A DNA stretch of 64,000 nt from Ignavibacteriaceae bacterium (GTDB taxonomy: Bacteria; Bacteroidota; Ignavibacteria; Ignavibacteriales; Ignavibacteriaceae). The notes under the pieces were generated by a model that was not told the origin of the DNA, did no database searches, and worked only from the letters and a program-made list of their open reading frames with translations. Both the position numbers and the translations under genes were made by a program. Where the stretch lies: contig JARLHC010000120.1 of assembly GCA_031292455.1 (NCBI GenBank), positions 50,548 to 114,547 of the forward strand, read 5' to 3'. This document shows, in pieces, positions 16,668 to 25,171 of this stretch (position 1 is the stretch's first letter; every line of letters begins with the position of its first letter).

Positions 16668-17998
16668 TGAGAGCAATAAAATTTATTATACTTTCAATAA
16701 TCCTTGTGATTATTAATTCCTGCAGCAAACCAAATAATACAGGATCCAATAATGAACTGGAATTAAAGATGAACAGAATTGCAGAAAGGTATGTTAAACT
16801 TGTGCTAAATGTCGGACTTCATGATCCCGGTTATGTGGATGCGTATTATGGTCCTGCTGAATGGAAGCCGGAATCATCTTCAGTAATTGTAAAGGATTCA
16901 ATGCAAGTACAGAAGTTGTTCGATGAATCAGGAAAGCTGCTTGATAGTCTTGATGCATTAAGCAATTACAAAGCCGACGAACTTCAGACCTTCCGTTACA
17001 AATTTTTATATAAGCAGTTACTTGCAGTGCGTGCGAGGATATCGATGCTGGCAGGAGCCGTTTTTACATTTGACGAAGAGACTAAGAATCTGTATGATGT
17101 TATTGCCCCGGTACATTCAAATGATTTCTTTAAATCTGTAATTGACGAACTTGATAAAACCCTGCCAGGCAAGGGGAATATATCGGAGAGATTACATGAA
17201 TTCCGGAAATCATTTATTATACCGGTAAATAAGCTTGATACTGTTTTTTCGGCTGCAATAAATGAATGCAGGAAAAGAACATTACAGCACATTGCTTTAC
17301 CTACCAATGAAAATTTTTCAATAGAATATGTAAAGGATAAACCGTGGGGGGCATATAACTGGTATAAGGGGAACTGTTACAGCTTAATTCAGATAAATAC
17401 AAGTCTTCCGATTTATATTGACCGCGCTATTGATCTTGCAGCCCATGAAGGTTATCCGGGGCATCATGTTTATAATGCTCTTCTTGAACAGAATATGGTA
17501 CGCAAGAATAAATGGATGGAGTTTACAGTTTATCCTTTATACACTCCTCAATCACTTATTGCTGAAGGGAGTGCTAATTTTGGAATACATGTAGCGTTTC
17601 CGGGGGACTCAAGGATAAAGTTTGAAAAAGAAGTTCTCTTTCCACTGGCGGGTTTAGATACTTCACGGGCAGAACTCTATTACAAGGTTATTGAATTGTC
17701 CTCTGAACTTAAATATGCAGATAATGAAGCTGCGAGAAATTATCTTAACGGGAAAATAAACAGGCAAGAAGCAATTACATGGCTTCAGAAATATGCTGTT
17801 TTGACAAGAGAAAGAGCTGAACAAAGCATGCGTTTTATTGATACATACAGAAGTTATGTAATAAATTATAATCTGGGAGAAGATTTAGTTAAAGAATATA
17901 TTATTCATAAAGGCGGAACTGAAAATAATCCTGACTTGCGGTGGGAGATTATTGAAAAATTATTATCCACTCCTCAGGTACCCTCTAATTTAAAATAG
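16667..17998 (+). CDS. DUF885-family lipoprotein, putative metallopeptidase
   Basis: A 443-aa protein. A lipobox (IINSC, Cys19) marks it as a lipoprotein, so it acts outside the inner membrane. The rest is a DUF885 alpha-helical fold with HEGYPGHHVYN near residue 260, the HExxxGHH-type zinc motif of this family, and a downstream Glu in AEGSANFG. DUF885 proteins resemble M3/M32-type peptidases and are thought to cleave peptides, though few have been tested. It is translationally coupled to the small membrane protein before it. It is shorter than the typical 550-600-aa members but keeps the zinc core. Confidence 0.85.
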   Translation: MRAIKFIILSIILVIINSCSKPNNTGSNNELELKMNRIAERYVKLVLNVGLHDPGYVDAYYGPAEWKPESSSVIVKDSMQVQKLFDESGKLLDSLDALSNYKADELQTFRYKFLYKQLLAVRARISMLAGAVFTFDEETKNLYDVIAPVHSNDFFKSVIDELDKTLPGKGNISERLHEFRKSFIIPVNKLDTVFSAAINECRKRTLQHIALPTNENFSIEYVKDKPWGAYNWYKGNCYSLIQINTSLPIYIDRAIDLAAHEGYPGHHVYNALLEQNMVRKNKWMEFTVYPLYTPQSLIAEGSANFGIHVAFPGDSRIKFEKEVLFPLAGLDTSRAELYYKVIELSSELKYADNEAARNYLNGKINRQEAITWLQKYAVLTRERAEQSMRFIDTYRSYVINYNLGEDLVKEYIIHKGGTENNPDLRWEIIEKLLSTPQVPSNLK

Positions 17999-18007
17999 AT
18001 AAGAAAT

Positions 18008-19141
18008 ATGGAAAATATCAGGAAGGATAAAACTGTAAAGTTCTTTGTTTCGATTATAGGGCTTGTTGTTATCGGTTTGACGCTAAGGGAGTTGAGCAAT
18101 ATTTTTATTCCCTTTGTGATTGCCTATTTTTTGTTTTTTGCCTTCTCTCCATTAAATGGATTCCTTGCAAAATTCAAAATTCCAACGGTTGTAATAATTC
18201 TTGTTGATATATTTATTACAGCGCTTGCAGCATGGGGAGTTTCAGCATTTATTATAGGGTCAGTATCACAATTTGCGGATCAACTTCCTATTTACGAAGA
18301 AAAGCTGAATAATATAGTCCAACAAGCCGCAGCCTGGCTGCATATAAATGACCCGTTTTATAAAAACTTTTCACTAAAGAATTCCATTCAGCACATTGAC
18401 TATAAACCAATTGCAGGGAATATATTTACTTCTACATTTTCTCTTTTAGGCAATGTTCTATTTGTCTTATTCTTTTTTGTATTTGTGCTTACCGGACATA
18501 ATAATATATATGAAGCAATTAAGAAGAGATTTGTTCACAGAAAGCCGGAGCATGAACCTGAGAAATTAAATACTATTTTAGCGAACTCTATAAATAATGA
18601 AACTGTTGGAGAAATGCTGAACAGGGAAACTTCTGAGAGGGAAGAGAAATTAGCTTCTACATTTAAGAATATAACAGAACAGATTCAGAGATATATAATA
18701 GCTAAAATAGGGGTAAACCTGGGAGCCGGCATTTCGGTATTCATTGTTTGTATTATATTTAAGATAGATTTTCCTATTGTATGGGCGTTATTTATATTTC
18801 TTTTTAATTTTATTCCTTCACTTGGTTCAGCAATTGCTTTAGTCCTGCCGGTTGTTTTCGTTTTAGTCCAGAGCGGTTCAGTCGGATTTACAATATTGAT
18901 AGCAGTAATTATAGGAGCCATCCAGACACTTTTCTTTAATATACTGGAACCTCAGCTAATTGGACGGAGGTTAAACCTCAACCCATTATTAATATTGCTA
19001 TCTGTTTTGCTTTGGGGTTATGTATGGGGTGTAGTAGGAATGCTATTATCTGTTCCTCTAACTGCAATTATTAAAATAATAATGTCCAATTCTGAATCTA
19101 AAGATATGCAGTTCTTAAGCGATCTGATGAGTAAGGAATAA
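18008..19141 (+). CDS. AI-2E family (PerM-like) membrane transporter
   Basis: A 377-aa inner-membrane protein with about eight hydrophobic segments. The family hallmark is FNFIPSLGSAIALVLP near residue 262 and NLNPLLILLSVLLWGYVWGVVGMLLSVPL at the C-terminal end. A charged, Glu-rich insert around residues 178-220 is soluble. Members export the autoinducer AI-2 or act in osmotic/sodium homeostasis; the substrate here is unknown. It lies 9 bp after the DUF885 gene and ends inside the 3-prime end of the convergent DUF4922 gene (27-bp overlap), leaving no room for a terminator hairpin between them. Confidence 0.87.
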   Translation: MENIRKDKTVKFFVSIIGLVVIGLTLRELSNIFIPFVIAYFLFFAFSPLNGFLAKFKIPTVVIILVDIFITALAAWGVSAFIIGSVSQFADQLPIYEEKLNNIVQQAAAWLHINDPFYKNFSLKNSIQHIDYKPIAGNIFTSTFSLLGNVLFVLFFFVFVLTGHNNIYEAIKKRFVHRKPEHEPEKLNTILANSINNETVGEMLNRETSEREEKLASTFKNITEQIQRYIIAKIGVNLGAGISVFIVCIIFKIDFPIVWALFIFLFNFIPSLGSAIALVLPVVFVLVQSGSVGFTILIAVIIGAIQTLFFNILEPQLIGRRLNLNPLLILLSVLLWGYVWGVVGMLLSVPLTAIIKIIMSNSESKDMQFLSDLMSKE

Positions 19142-20146
19142 TTTCAGTTTTTCTCTTAATGAATGAAACTCAGCATCTGAAATACTGATTTCATGGAATA
19201 TACTTTTAAGCAGAACTTTATCGAGCTTTATAAAATCATTTTCAATCGGCAAGACACATAAACCGCCATAATCAGTTGCAGCGGGACTGTATAATAGTTT
19301 TTCATCTCCCGCTTTATAAAAGGCGGCGGGTCTATGTTTAGCTCTTAACATAACCAAAACTCTCCATCCTAATTCTTCCGTATATGAAGACAGAATATTC
19401 ATCATTGGCTCAATTAAGTCGGATTTATATGAGTATACTTTGTAAAAAGAGTTAAATGCCCTAATTATATTTTGTTTCTCTTTGCTTTCAAAAGAAATTA
19501 TTTTTCTTAACCCGTCATTTATCATTGTAAGATTGCAATTATTATCAGGGAAAGGTTGGCCGTATTTCTTTTTAATACTTTTAAATTCGTTCTCAAGAGG
19601 CATTAAATAATTACTTACGGCCTGAAAATGCAAATGATCTGGTGCCGACGCTCCGCATAAAGGACCGTTATAAAAAACCGAAAAGTCTTTCGATAATATT
19701 TTACTGAAGAACAATAGTTCTTCAAAACTGTTCTCTATCCGTTGAGGTTTATGGATTAAATTTGATATTGTAAAGTGTTTCGGAAATATGGGATAAGGAT
19801 TTGCTAACAATATATAATCATTTACAATAATCCCTTCCTGTTCCTTAGGAAGATTATCAGGACAAAGAAAACATTTCCTGTTTTTTATCGATTTATCATC
19901 GACCATTGCCGAAGTAGACATATATCTACCGGGATTATACTGAATCTGAAAACTGAATCCATCAAATTGAATGGGCTTTAACTTAATAAGTCTCAATGAG
20001 TTAATGCCTGAATTCAGGGCCGGCCAGGTTTCCCGTTGTTTTTCCAGCAATCGTATGGCGGCATCATTAAAATTATTTTGTTCAATAAATTTATATACCA
20101 GTTGATCATTAATAGTATTATATGAATTAGGCATGTTCCCCTGCAT
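19115..20146 (-). CDS. DUF4922 protein, GalT/HIT-like nucleotidyltransferase or phosphorylase
   Basis: A 343-aa cytoplasmic protein. It carries CFLC (92-95) in the [15 protein letters not shown] segment and the HIT/GalT active-site triad HLHFQ (His171-x-His173-x-Gln175). This is the layout of DUF4922 proteins, relatives of GDP-hexose phosphorylases, Apa-type Ap4A phosphorylases and GalT, which act through a nucleotidylated histidine. It is last in a three-gene unit behind a GT2 glycosyltransferase and a SpoIID/LytB-domain protein and overlaps the GT2 gene by 20 bp. A sugar-nucleotide role is inferred. An ATG at 20134 with GGGG just before it is an alternative start. Confidence 0.82.
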   Translation of the reverse strand: MQGNMPNSYNTINDQLVYKFIEQNNFNDAAIRLLEKQRETWPALNSGINSLRLIKLKPIQFDGFSFQIQYNPGRYMSTSAMVDDKSIKNRKCFLCPDNLPKEQEGIIVNDYILLANPYPIFPKHFTISNLIHKPQRIENSFEELLFFSKILSKDFSVFYNGPLCGASAPDHLHFQAVSNYLMPLENEFKSIKKKYGQPFPDNNCNLTMINDGLRKIISFESKEKQNIIRAFNSFYKVYSYKSDLIEPMMNILSSYTEELGWRVLVMLRAKHRPAAFYKAGDEKLLYSPAATDYGGLCVLPIENDFIKLDKVLLKSIFHEISISDAEFHSLREKLKLFLTHQIA

Positions 20147-21485
20147 TCTTAATTTGCCTGGCTAATATCTCCAGTGTTCTTACTTTATCCTTATAGAAAT
20201 TATAAGAGTTCTCTTTTTCAATAGAAAGCAAGGCATCTGAATTTCCCTCCCACCTTCTGCAAATATAAATCGGCTCTAAAATTCTTCTTATTTTGTAGCT
20301 TCGAGAAATGACTAACCCGACGGAGTAGTCTTCCCCATAGTTTACATTTGGGAAATTGATATCCCTGATCATAGGTGTGAAAAATGCTCTGGGTGCACCA
20401 AGCCCGTTTATTCTTAATGCATTATTAAGCCCATTTTTTTCAGTCCATTCTTTATGGTCAATTATTCCCGGGGGAATAATATTATAATTAAAATCAGTTA
20501 ATTTATAACTCCCTATAACCATTGCGCATTTATCTTTTCTAAAAACATTAACTATTTTCTGCAATGAGTTATCATCAGAATAAATATCATCGCTGTCAAG
20601 TTGTATAGCAAATCTACCGCATTCCTTATGATGTATTGCGGTATTCCAGCAGCCCCCGATACATAGAGTAGTATCTGATGGAATAACATTAATAAGGTTA
20701 TTATTTGATTCTGCCAATAAATTCAGGATTTCTGAAGTTCCGTCATTTGAATAGTTATTTACCACAATTACATTAAAAGGGAAATCTGTTTTCTGATGCA
20801 ATGCAGAATTTACAGCTTCTGATATTGTCTTTGCCCTATTCTTTACAGGAATAATAACCGAAGCTTCGTTTTTAAATGATTCCAGGTACAGATCAATTTT
20901 ATTAGAAGGAGACTTTATAAACGCCTTTATTTTTGTAAGATAATCAGTAAATGCCTGTTCCATTTCAATTTGTACTACGCGGTTTCTGGAATCTACATAC
21001 TCAAATTGATTTTCATTTTCCGGTTTTCCGGATGAAGCATATAAGAATTCAGGGATTCGGATTATATGGTATTTTGTGGAAATATTCAGCCGCAGGTTGT
21101 ATAACCCAGCAAATTCATATTTATCGTCTAATTCTTTTACAGTTTCAGAAAAAACATCTTTTCTGAAAAACATAAGATGGCCAAAATTAAAATTATCACG
21201 TATGCTGCCGGTCTGATAATCAATAAGGGGATGGGGGGTTAACTGATTTTCACTTTTATCATAATAATCTGAATAAATAATTCCTGAATTAATTGATTGA
21301 GCTAAACCTGAAATCCTTTCATAGGCGTATTGCCCAAATTTTATTTCAGATTTTGAAATAATTAGAAGTATATATTTACTTTTTGCTAAATTATCTATTT
21401 GTTTCAATGATGCGCTGCTACAAATTGGGTCAAGCTTAAATGCAGAGCAATCAGGCAAGTTAAGTTCTGAGTTAATTGGCTTCAA
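20127..21485 (-). CDS. Glycosyltransferase family 2 protein with an extra N-terminal half-domain
   Basis: A 452-aa protein. Residues 207-440 are a full GT-A fold: [18 protein letters not shown], the [14 protein letters not shown] strand and the nucleotide-binding QLDSDD (Asp297-x-Asp299). Residues 30-160 look like a second, degraded GT2 part ([26 protein letters not shown]) that lacks the first Rossmann strand. TTG at 21485 is the likely start because AGGAG lies 6 bases before it. It has no membrane segment or signal peptide, so it works in the cytoplasm. The gene sits between the SpoIID-domain and DUF4922 genes. Confidence 0.88.
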   Translation of the reverse strand: MKPINSELNLPDCSAFKLDPICSSASLKQIDNLAKSKYILLIISKSEIKFGQYAYERISGLAQSINSGIIYSDYYDKSENQLTPHPLIDYQTGSIRDNFNFGHLMFFRKDVFSETVKELDDKYEFAGLYNLRLNISTKYHIIRIPEFLYASSGKPENENQFEYVDSRNRVVQIEMEQAFTDYLTKIKAFIKSPSNKIDLYLESFKNEASVIIPVKNRAKTISEAVNSALHQKTDFPFNVIVVNNYSNDGTSEILNLLAESNNNLINVIPSDTTLCIGGCWNTAIHHKECGRFAIQLDSDDIYSDDNSLQKIVNVFRKDKCAMVIGSYKLTDFNYNIIPPGIIDHKEWTEKNGLNNALRINGLGAPRAFFTPMIRDINFPNVNYGEDYSVGLVISRSYKIRRILEPIYICRRWEGNSDALLSIEKENSYNFYKDKVRTLEILARQIKNAGEHA

Positions 21486-21520
21486 TCTGTCTCCTGATAG
21501 ATATATCTGAGTTCATTATA

Positions 21521-22873
21521 TTAGTAAATTTTCTTTAATCTGGTTCCAATAAAATAATGAAAAAGGATTTCATCGAACTGATACCCTTTTGAAGCCATAA
21601 ATGCCGCACCAATCTGGCAGAGACCAACACCATGTCCCCATCCCGCACCATAAATAGTAAATTTCTGAGGTATTCCATTCTGAATGTTATCTTTTTCTAC
21701 GATAAACGCAGAAGAATAAAGGTGTGTCTTTGACAATATCCTTCTAATTTCAAGTTCTTTTCCGAATGTAAATTCCCTTTTTGTCCCTTTAATTTTAAGT
21801 TTTATTATTCTTGAGGAATCTCCTCTTTCGATAGGAAGTAAATCAACGATATCACCAAAATCAATTTGAGTTTTGGAAGTGATTAATTCTTTTATTTCTT
21901 CTTGTTCATATTCTACTTTCCACCGGTAAAAATCTTTTGTCTCCTGATCGTAATCAATTAATACCTGTGTAATTATTTTTCTGTCTGTTACATTACAAAA
22001 CGAGGGGATATTTCCCTTAATCCATTTTGATGCATTATGTTCGGAATTAAAATTAAGATCAAAATTTTCAGGTTCAAATTTATAATCTATTACTGAGGTT
22101 AAATAGTTAATGTGAGTGGGTGACCATACATTCTCGAATGATTCGGTTATTCCTCCACAGGATTTGGAATACCTAGCATCACAAATTTTTTCATCATAAG
22201 TTAAAATCACCCCTTTAGTTTGTTCAATCGCCTGTCTTGCAACATCGGAAATTATCTTTGTTATGCCCTGGTATCTTTGACAATGATCATCTGCACAGAC
22301 ATCAAAATTTTTGTGGTCTTCTTTATCAAACCATCTGATTAATTCATTATCGGAAAGGTATTCATTTTTCGGTCTGATCTTTTCTTTTTTGTGAAGTTTC
22401 GAATTTTCTAGTTGTGCCAGCAGCCAGCTTCTGCTCACGATAGCATGTGCTTTTAATAGTTGTAATGAGCTTTTTGCATTCATTTCAGAGGAAATAACAC
22501 TCGATAAATAATTTTCAATTGAAATAATATTAATTGCAGTAAGTTTTACCGAGTCTTTTATAATTTTTAATGATCCTGCAAACCTTTGTTTTTCCTTTCT
22601 TTCCCAATGAAATTGTAAACCTATAATTACATCTTTTATTAAAAAAGACTCAATTCCGGGGTCCACAGGTTCAAAAGTAACCTCATTTTGGAATTCAAAA
22701 AGTTCATCCCCTCTTCTGCAGATAATTTTATCGTTAATTAATTCTGCAGAAAAACGTCCACTTAAAATCTGACTTAACCCATCAACCTTAAATTCTCCGT
22801 AGAGATCGAAGTTGATCTTCTTTTCAGATAGTATTCCAACGCTTATTTTCGGTTCTTTCTTAATTGTAATCAT
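21521..22873 (-). CDS. SpoIID/LytB-domain protein without signal peptide
   Basis: A 450-aa protein with the SpoIID core: LESVISSEM-like NYLSSVISSEMN, LLKAHAIVSRSWLLAQ, YSKSCGGITESFENVW and the C-terminal GWGHGVGLCQIGAAFMA. SpoIID is a lytic transglycosylase acting on stem-less peptidoglycan, and LytB stimulates amidase. Those are exported, yet this one starts MITIKKEPKISVGIL with no signal peptide, which I recall as the pattern of Bacteroidota homologues. I chose ATG 22873; the TTG at 22882 adds only three residues. First gene of a three-gene minus-strand unit with GT2 and DUF4922. The acidic and cysteine-rich segment around residue 200 (CADDHC) is a family insert. Confidence 0.85.
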   Translation of the reverse strand: MITIKKEPKISVGILSEKKINFDLYGEFKVDGLSQILSGRFSAELINDKIICRRGDELFEFQNEVTFEPVDPGIESFLIKDVIIGLQFHWERKEKQRFAGSLKIIKDSVKLTAINIISIENYLSSVISSEMNAKSSLQLLKAHAIVSRSWLLAQLENSKLHKKEKIRPKNEYLSDNELIRWFDKEDHKNFDVCADDHCQRYQGITKIISDVARQAIEQTKGVILTYDEKICDARYSKSCGGITESFENVWSPTHINYLTSVIDYKFEPENFDLNFNSEHNASKWIKGNIPSFCNVTDRKIITQVLIDYDQETKDFYRWKVEYEQEEIKELITSKTQIDFGDIVDLLPIERGDSSRIIKLKIKGTKREFTFGKELEIRRILSKTHLYSSAFIVEKDNIQNGIPQKFTIYGAGWGHGVGLCQIGAAFMASKGYQFDEILFHYFIGTRLKKIY

Positions 22874-23035
22874 TGTAAACAAGAAAATATCATTTTTAAA
22901 TTAAACTAAAAAGAAGCTGATTTTCAAAACGATTACTTCATTCTGTATTGCATTAATTTGGGAAATAAGAGGAAACTCTTTAATTTCAATTAATTCTTTC
23001 AATATATTAAAAATTTTTAATCCGGAAAGCATAAA

Positions 23036-23542
23036 TTGGAAAAGCGTCAATCAATTATATCATACCTCTTAACATTATTATTGATTCTTATCTTATTAAA
23101 GATTATCGGGGTTGTTAATATTAATAACCTCGAATTACTTAGTTATATTTTTATCTTCTGGGGGTTAAGTTATGCATTCAATTCTTTTGGAAAAAAGAAT
23201 AGATGGATAATATTTATTTCAACTGTTATTTTTTTGATTGGAATGTTTATGTTTATTTATTCTAATTTTGAAATAATGAAATTCTCCCCCTTAATTATCC
23301 CCTCTATATTGATGATTATTGGTTCAGGATTATTGATGACATATATTGATGGCGATCAACCGACTTTTGTTCTTATTTTGTCTCTTGTCTTAATAGCTTC
23401 CGGAATAATAATAACCATAACACATGGTGAAATATCATTCCTTTCTTTTATAGTGTCTGTTTTTAGGATTATAGTTGCATATTGGCCTGTATTGATAATT
23501 TTTTTCGGAGTATTCCTGTTGTTCCGAAAAAGAAATTACTAA
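23036..23542 (+). CDS. Membrane protein resembling LiaI-LiaF/DUF5668
   Basis: A 168-aa, strongly hydrophobic protein with about five to six membrane segments. The C-terminal YWPVLIIFFGVFLLFRKR is typical of the LiaI-LiaF-like/DUF5668 membrane region of envelope-stress proteins. No ATG is available near the N-terminus; the TTG at 23036 is preceded by GGAAAG at good distance. It is convergent with the anti-sigma gene and overlaps its end by 4 bp. Function unknown; a cell-envelope sensing role is only suggested by family. Confidence 0.7.
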   Translation: MEKRQSIISYLLTLLLILILLKIIGVVNINNLELLSYIFIFWGLSYAFNSFGKKNRWIIFISTVIFLIGMFMFIYSNFEIMKFSPLIIPSILMIIGSGLLMTYIDGDQPTFVLILSLVLIASGIIITITHGEISFLSFIVSVFRIIVAYWPVLIIFFGVFLLFRKRNY

Positions 23543-24465
23543 GGCGTCAGTGTCCCAATCAAATAAACCTGGTTACCTGGAGTTGTTGATTCGCTTATAG
23601 ATCCCCCGGCTATAAGAAAGCTGATTTCTTTATTTTTCCCCAGGTCTGGCATTTTAAAGGAATAAAGGCCCTTATTATCCGGAGTAGATAAGTCCCCAAG
23701 GTTTGAAAATTTACCAGATATACTAACCCATAATTGCAAAGAACTATCTTCTGATATAGTTGGCATCTGAGATATCTGTAAGTACATTGTTTCTTTTGCT
23801 GAATCGATGAATAGTTTTCCGAAACCAGCAGGATTTAGACTAGTTCCCTTTAAATTTATAATTTGAACATTTGGAGAGAGAAGGATTTCCTGGAGTTCCT
23901 GGCTGCTGATTAACTGATTATTAAGTTGGCTCACTTCTTTTTTAAGCGTTTCGACCTTTGTATTTAAGTTTTTAGTTTCCGATGATATGTAATAATACGA
24001 TAGAATAATTCCTGCAATCAAAATGAAGAATATTAAGACCCAAATGAACTTAAGGTTATATTTATTTTTATGTGAAACGGGTGGAAAGTGATAAAGAGGT
24101 TTTGGGCTGTCATCCTCAAATTCAAGTCCAACTTGTCTATCGTCTTGAATATGGGCTTCGTCATTAAATTCATTCACCTTGACTTTTGTATCCTGATTTT
24201 CAGGCGAAGATTGAAGCTTTTCCCTTTTTGCTCTTATATCATCTTTTAAACTGTATAATTTTCTAGCTACATTTTCCTTTAATTGCGGATCAGGGATTTC
24301 AATTGTTAATGTTAAGGGAAGCAACGAAACAAGATTCTGATATTCGCCCAATTCCTTTAGATTAAATTCCTCACCGTTATTAAGGCAATTTATGACTTCT
24401 TGTTGTGCTTCTGGATCTAAGCAACCAAGGGAATATGCATAGATGAGGTCATTTAAGTCCCCCAT
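23539..24465 (-). CDS. Anti-sigma factor, RskA-like
   Basis: A 308-aa single-pass membrane protein. The cytoplasmic N-domain (1-75, DLIYAYSLGCLDPEAQQEV) is the zinc-free RskA-type anti-sigma helix bundle. A long acidic linker follows, then one membrane helix (about 142-162), a coiled-coil (165-195) and a periplasmic RskA C-domain with LQLWVSI and SFLIAGGS strands. It would hold its ECF sigma factor inactive until a signal triggers proteolysis. Its start follows the sigma stop with no gap, so both proteins are made from one message. RseP elsewhere in the window (48857) could take part in its cleavage. Confidence 0.88.
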   Translation of the reverse strand: MGDLNDLIYAYSLGCLDPEAQQEVINCLNNGEEFNLKELGEYQNLVSLLPLTLTIEIPDPQLKENVARKLYSLKDDIRAKREKLQSSPENQDTKVKVNEFNDEAHIQDDRQVGLEFEDDSPKPLYHFPPVSHKNKYNLKFIWVLIFFILIAGIILSYYYISSETKNLNTKVETLKKEVSQLNNQLISSQELQEILLSPNVQIINLKGTSLNPAGFGKLFIDSAKETMYLQISQMPTISEDSSLQLWVSISGKFSNLGDLSTPDNKGLYSFKMPDLGKNKEISFLIAGGSISESTTPGNQVYLIGTLTP

Positions 24466-25044
24466 TTATACTTCTCCCATAATTAAACTATTTCTTAGAT
24501 TACCCAGGGCTATTTTAATTTTCGATTTTACTGTAGTAACCGGAATATTTAATCTTTCGGCAATTTCTTTTTGGGTTAGGCCTTCAAAATAAGCCAAAGA
24601 AATTACAAACTGCTGTGCATTTGTTAGTTTATTCAGGGAAGAGACAACTTCATCTTTAATATTATTGGCTGTTTCCAGTTCTAGCGGATCAATTTTACTT
24701 GAAAGGTTTGGTATTATATGATTGTTTTCGTATTCATCACTGTAAGGTTCCATTTCTGAAGAATTTCTTCTTCTAATGGTATCAATTGCTTTATTACGAG
24801 TAATTGAGACAAGCCAACAGTAAGCATCATTTGAATTAAAATCAAACAAATCAATCTTTCTCCAAATGATAACAAACACATCACTCAAAACATCTTTTGC
24901 AACTTCATCTTCAGTAACTATTTTTTTAATAAGCGTATAAAGAAGTGGTGAATATCGGTTATATAATGCCTCAAGAGCTTTGGAATCGTTACTGCAAACT
25001 CTTTGCATTAATTCACTGTCAGTTGAGGTTATATTTACAGACAT
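24466..25044 (-). CDS. ECF RNA polymerase sigma factor
   Basis: A 192-aa sigma-70 family ECF factor. Region 2 is about residues 22-90 (ALYNRYSPLLYTLIKKI, DVLSDVFVIIWRKIDLFD, WLVSITRNKAIDTIRR). Region 4 is about 130-185 (LAYFEGLTQKEIAERLNIPVTTVKSKI). It has no region 1 or 3, as expected. It is paired with the RskA-like anti-sigma gene downstream and divergent from alaS. The resemblance to SigK-type factors is inferred from the partner. The operon usually autoregulates, but no matching promoter could be assigned by eye. Confidence 0.92.
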   Translation of the reverse strand: MSVNITSTDSELMQRVCSNDSKALEALYNRYSPLLYTLIKKIVTEDEVAKDVLSDVFVIIWRKIDLFDFNSNDAYCWLVSITRNKAIDTIRRRNSSEMEPYSDEYENNHIIPNLSSKIDPLELETANNIKDEVVSSLNKLTNAQQFVISLAYFEGLTQKEIAERLNIPVTTVKSKIKIALGNLRNSLIMGEV

Positions 25045-25114
25045 TATTCTCTATAATATGAAACTTATTACTTGCAAAGGTAAAAGTAAGGGGCATAAAA
25101 AGCAATCTTTTCCA

Positions 25115-25145
25115 TTTATGGTTACTCCCTAATTCCTTATCTTTA
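25115..25145 (+). promoter_or_regulatory. Candidate promoter of alaS-radA
   Basis: TTTA at 25115-25118, 19 bases, then TATCTTTA at 25138-25145. It fits the Bacteroidota form with A in place of the final G. The leader would be about 20 bases. Confidence 0.4.
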
Positions 25146-25171
25146 AATGTTAAAAATAAAATCAGGATTGT

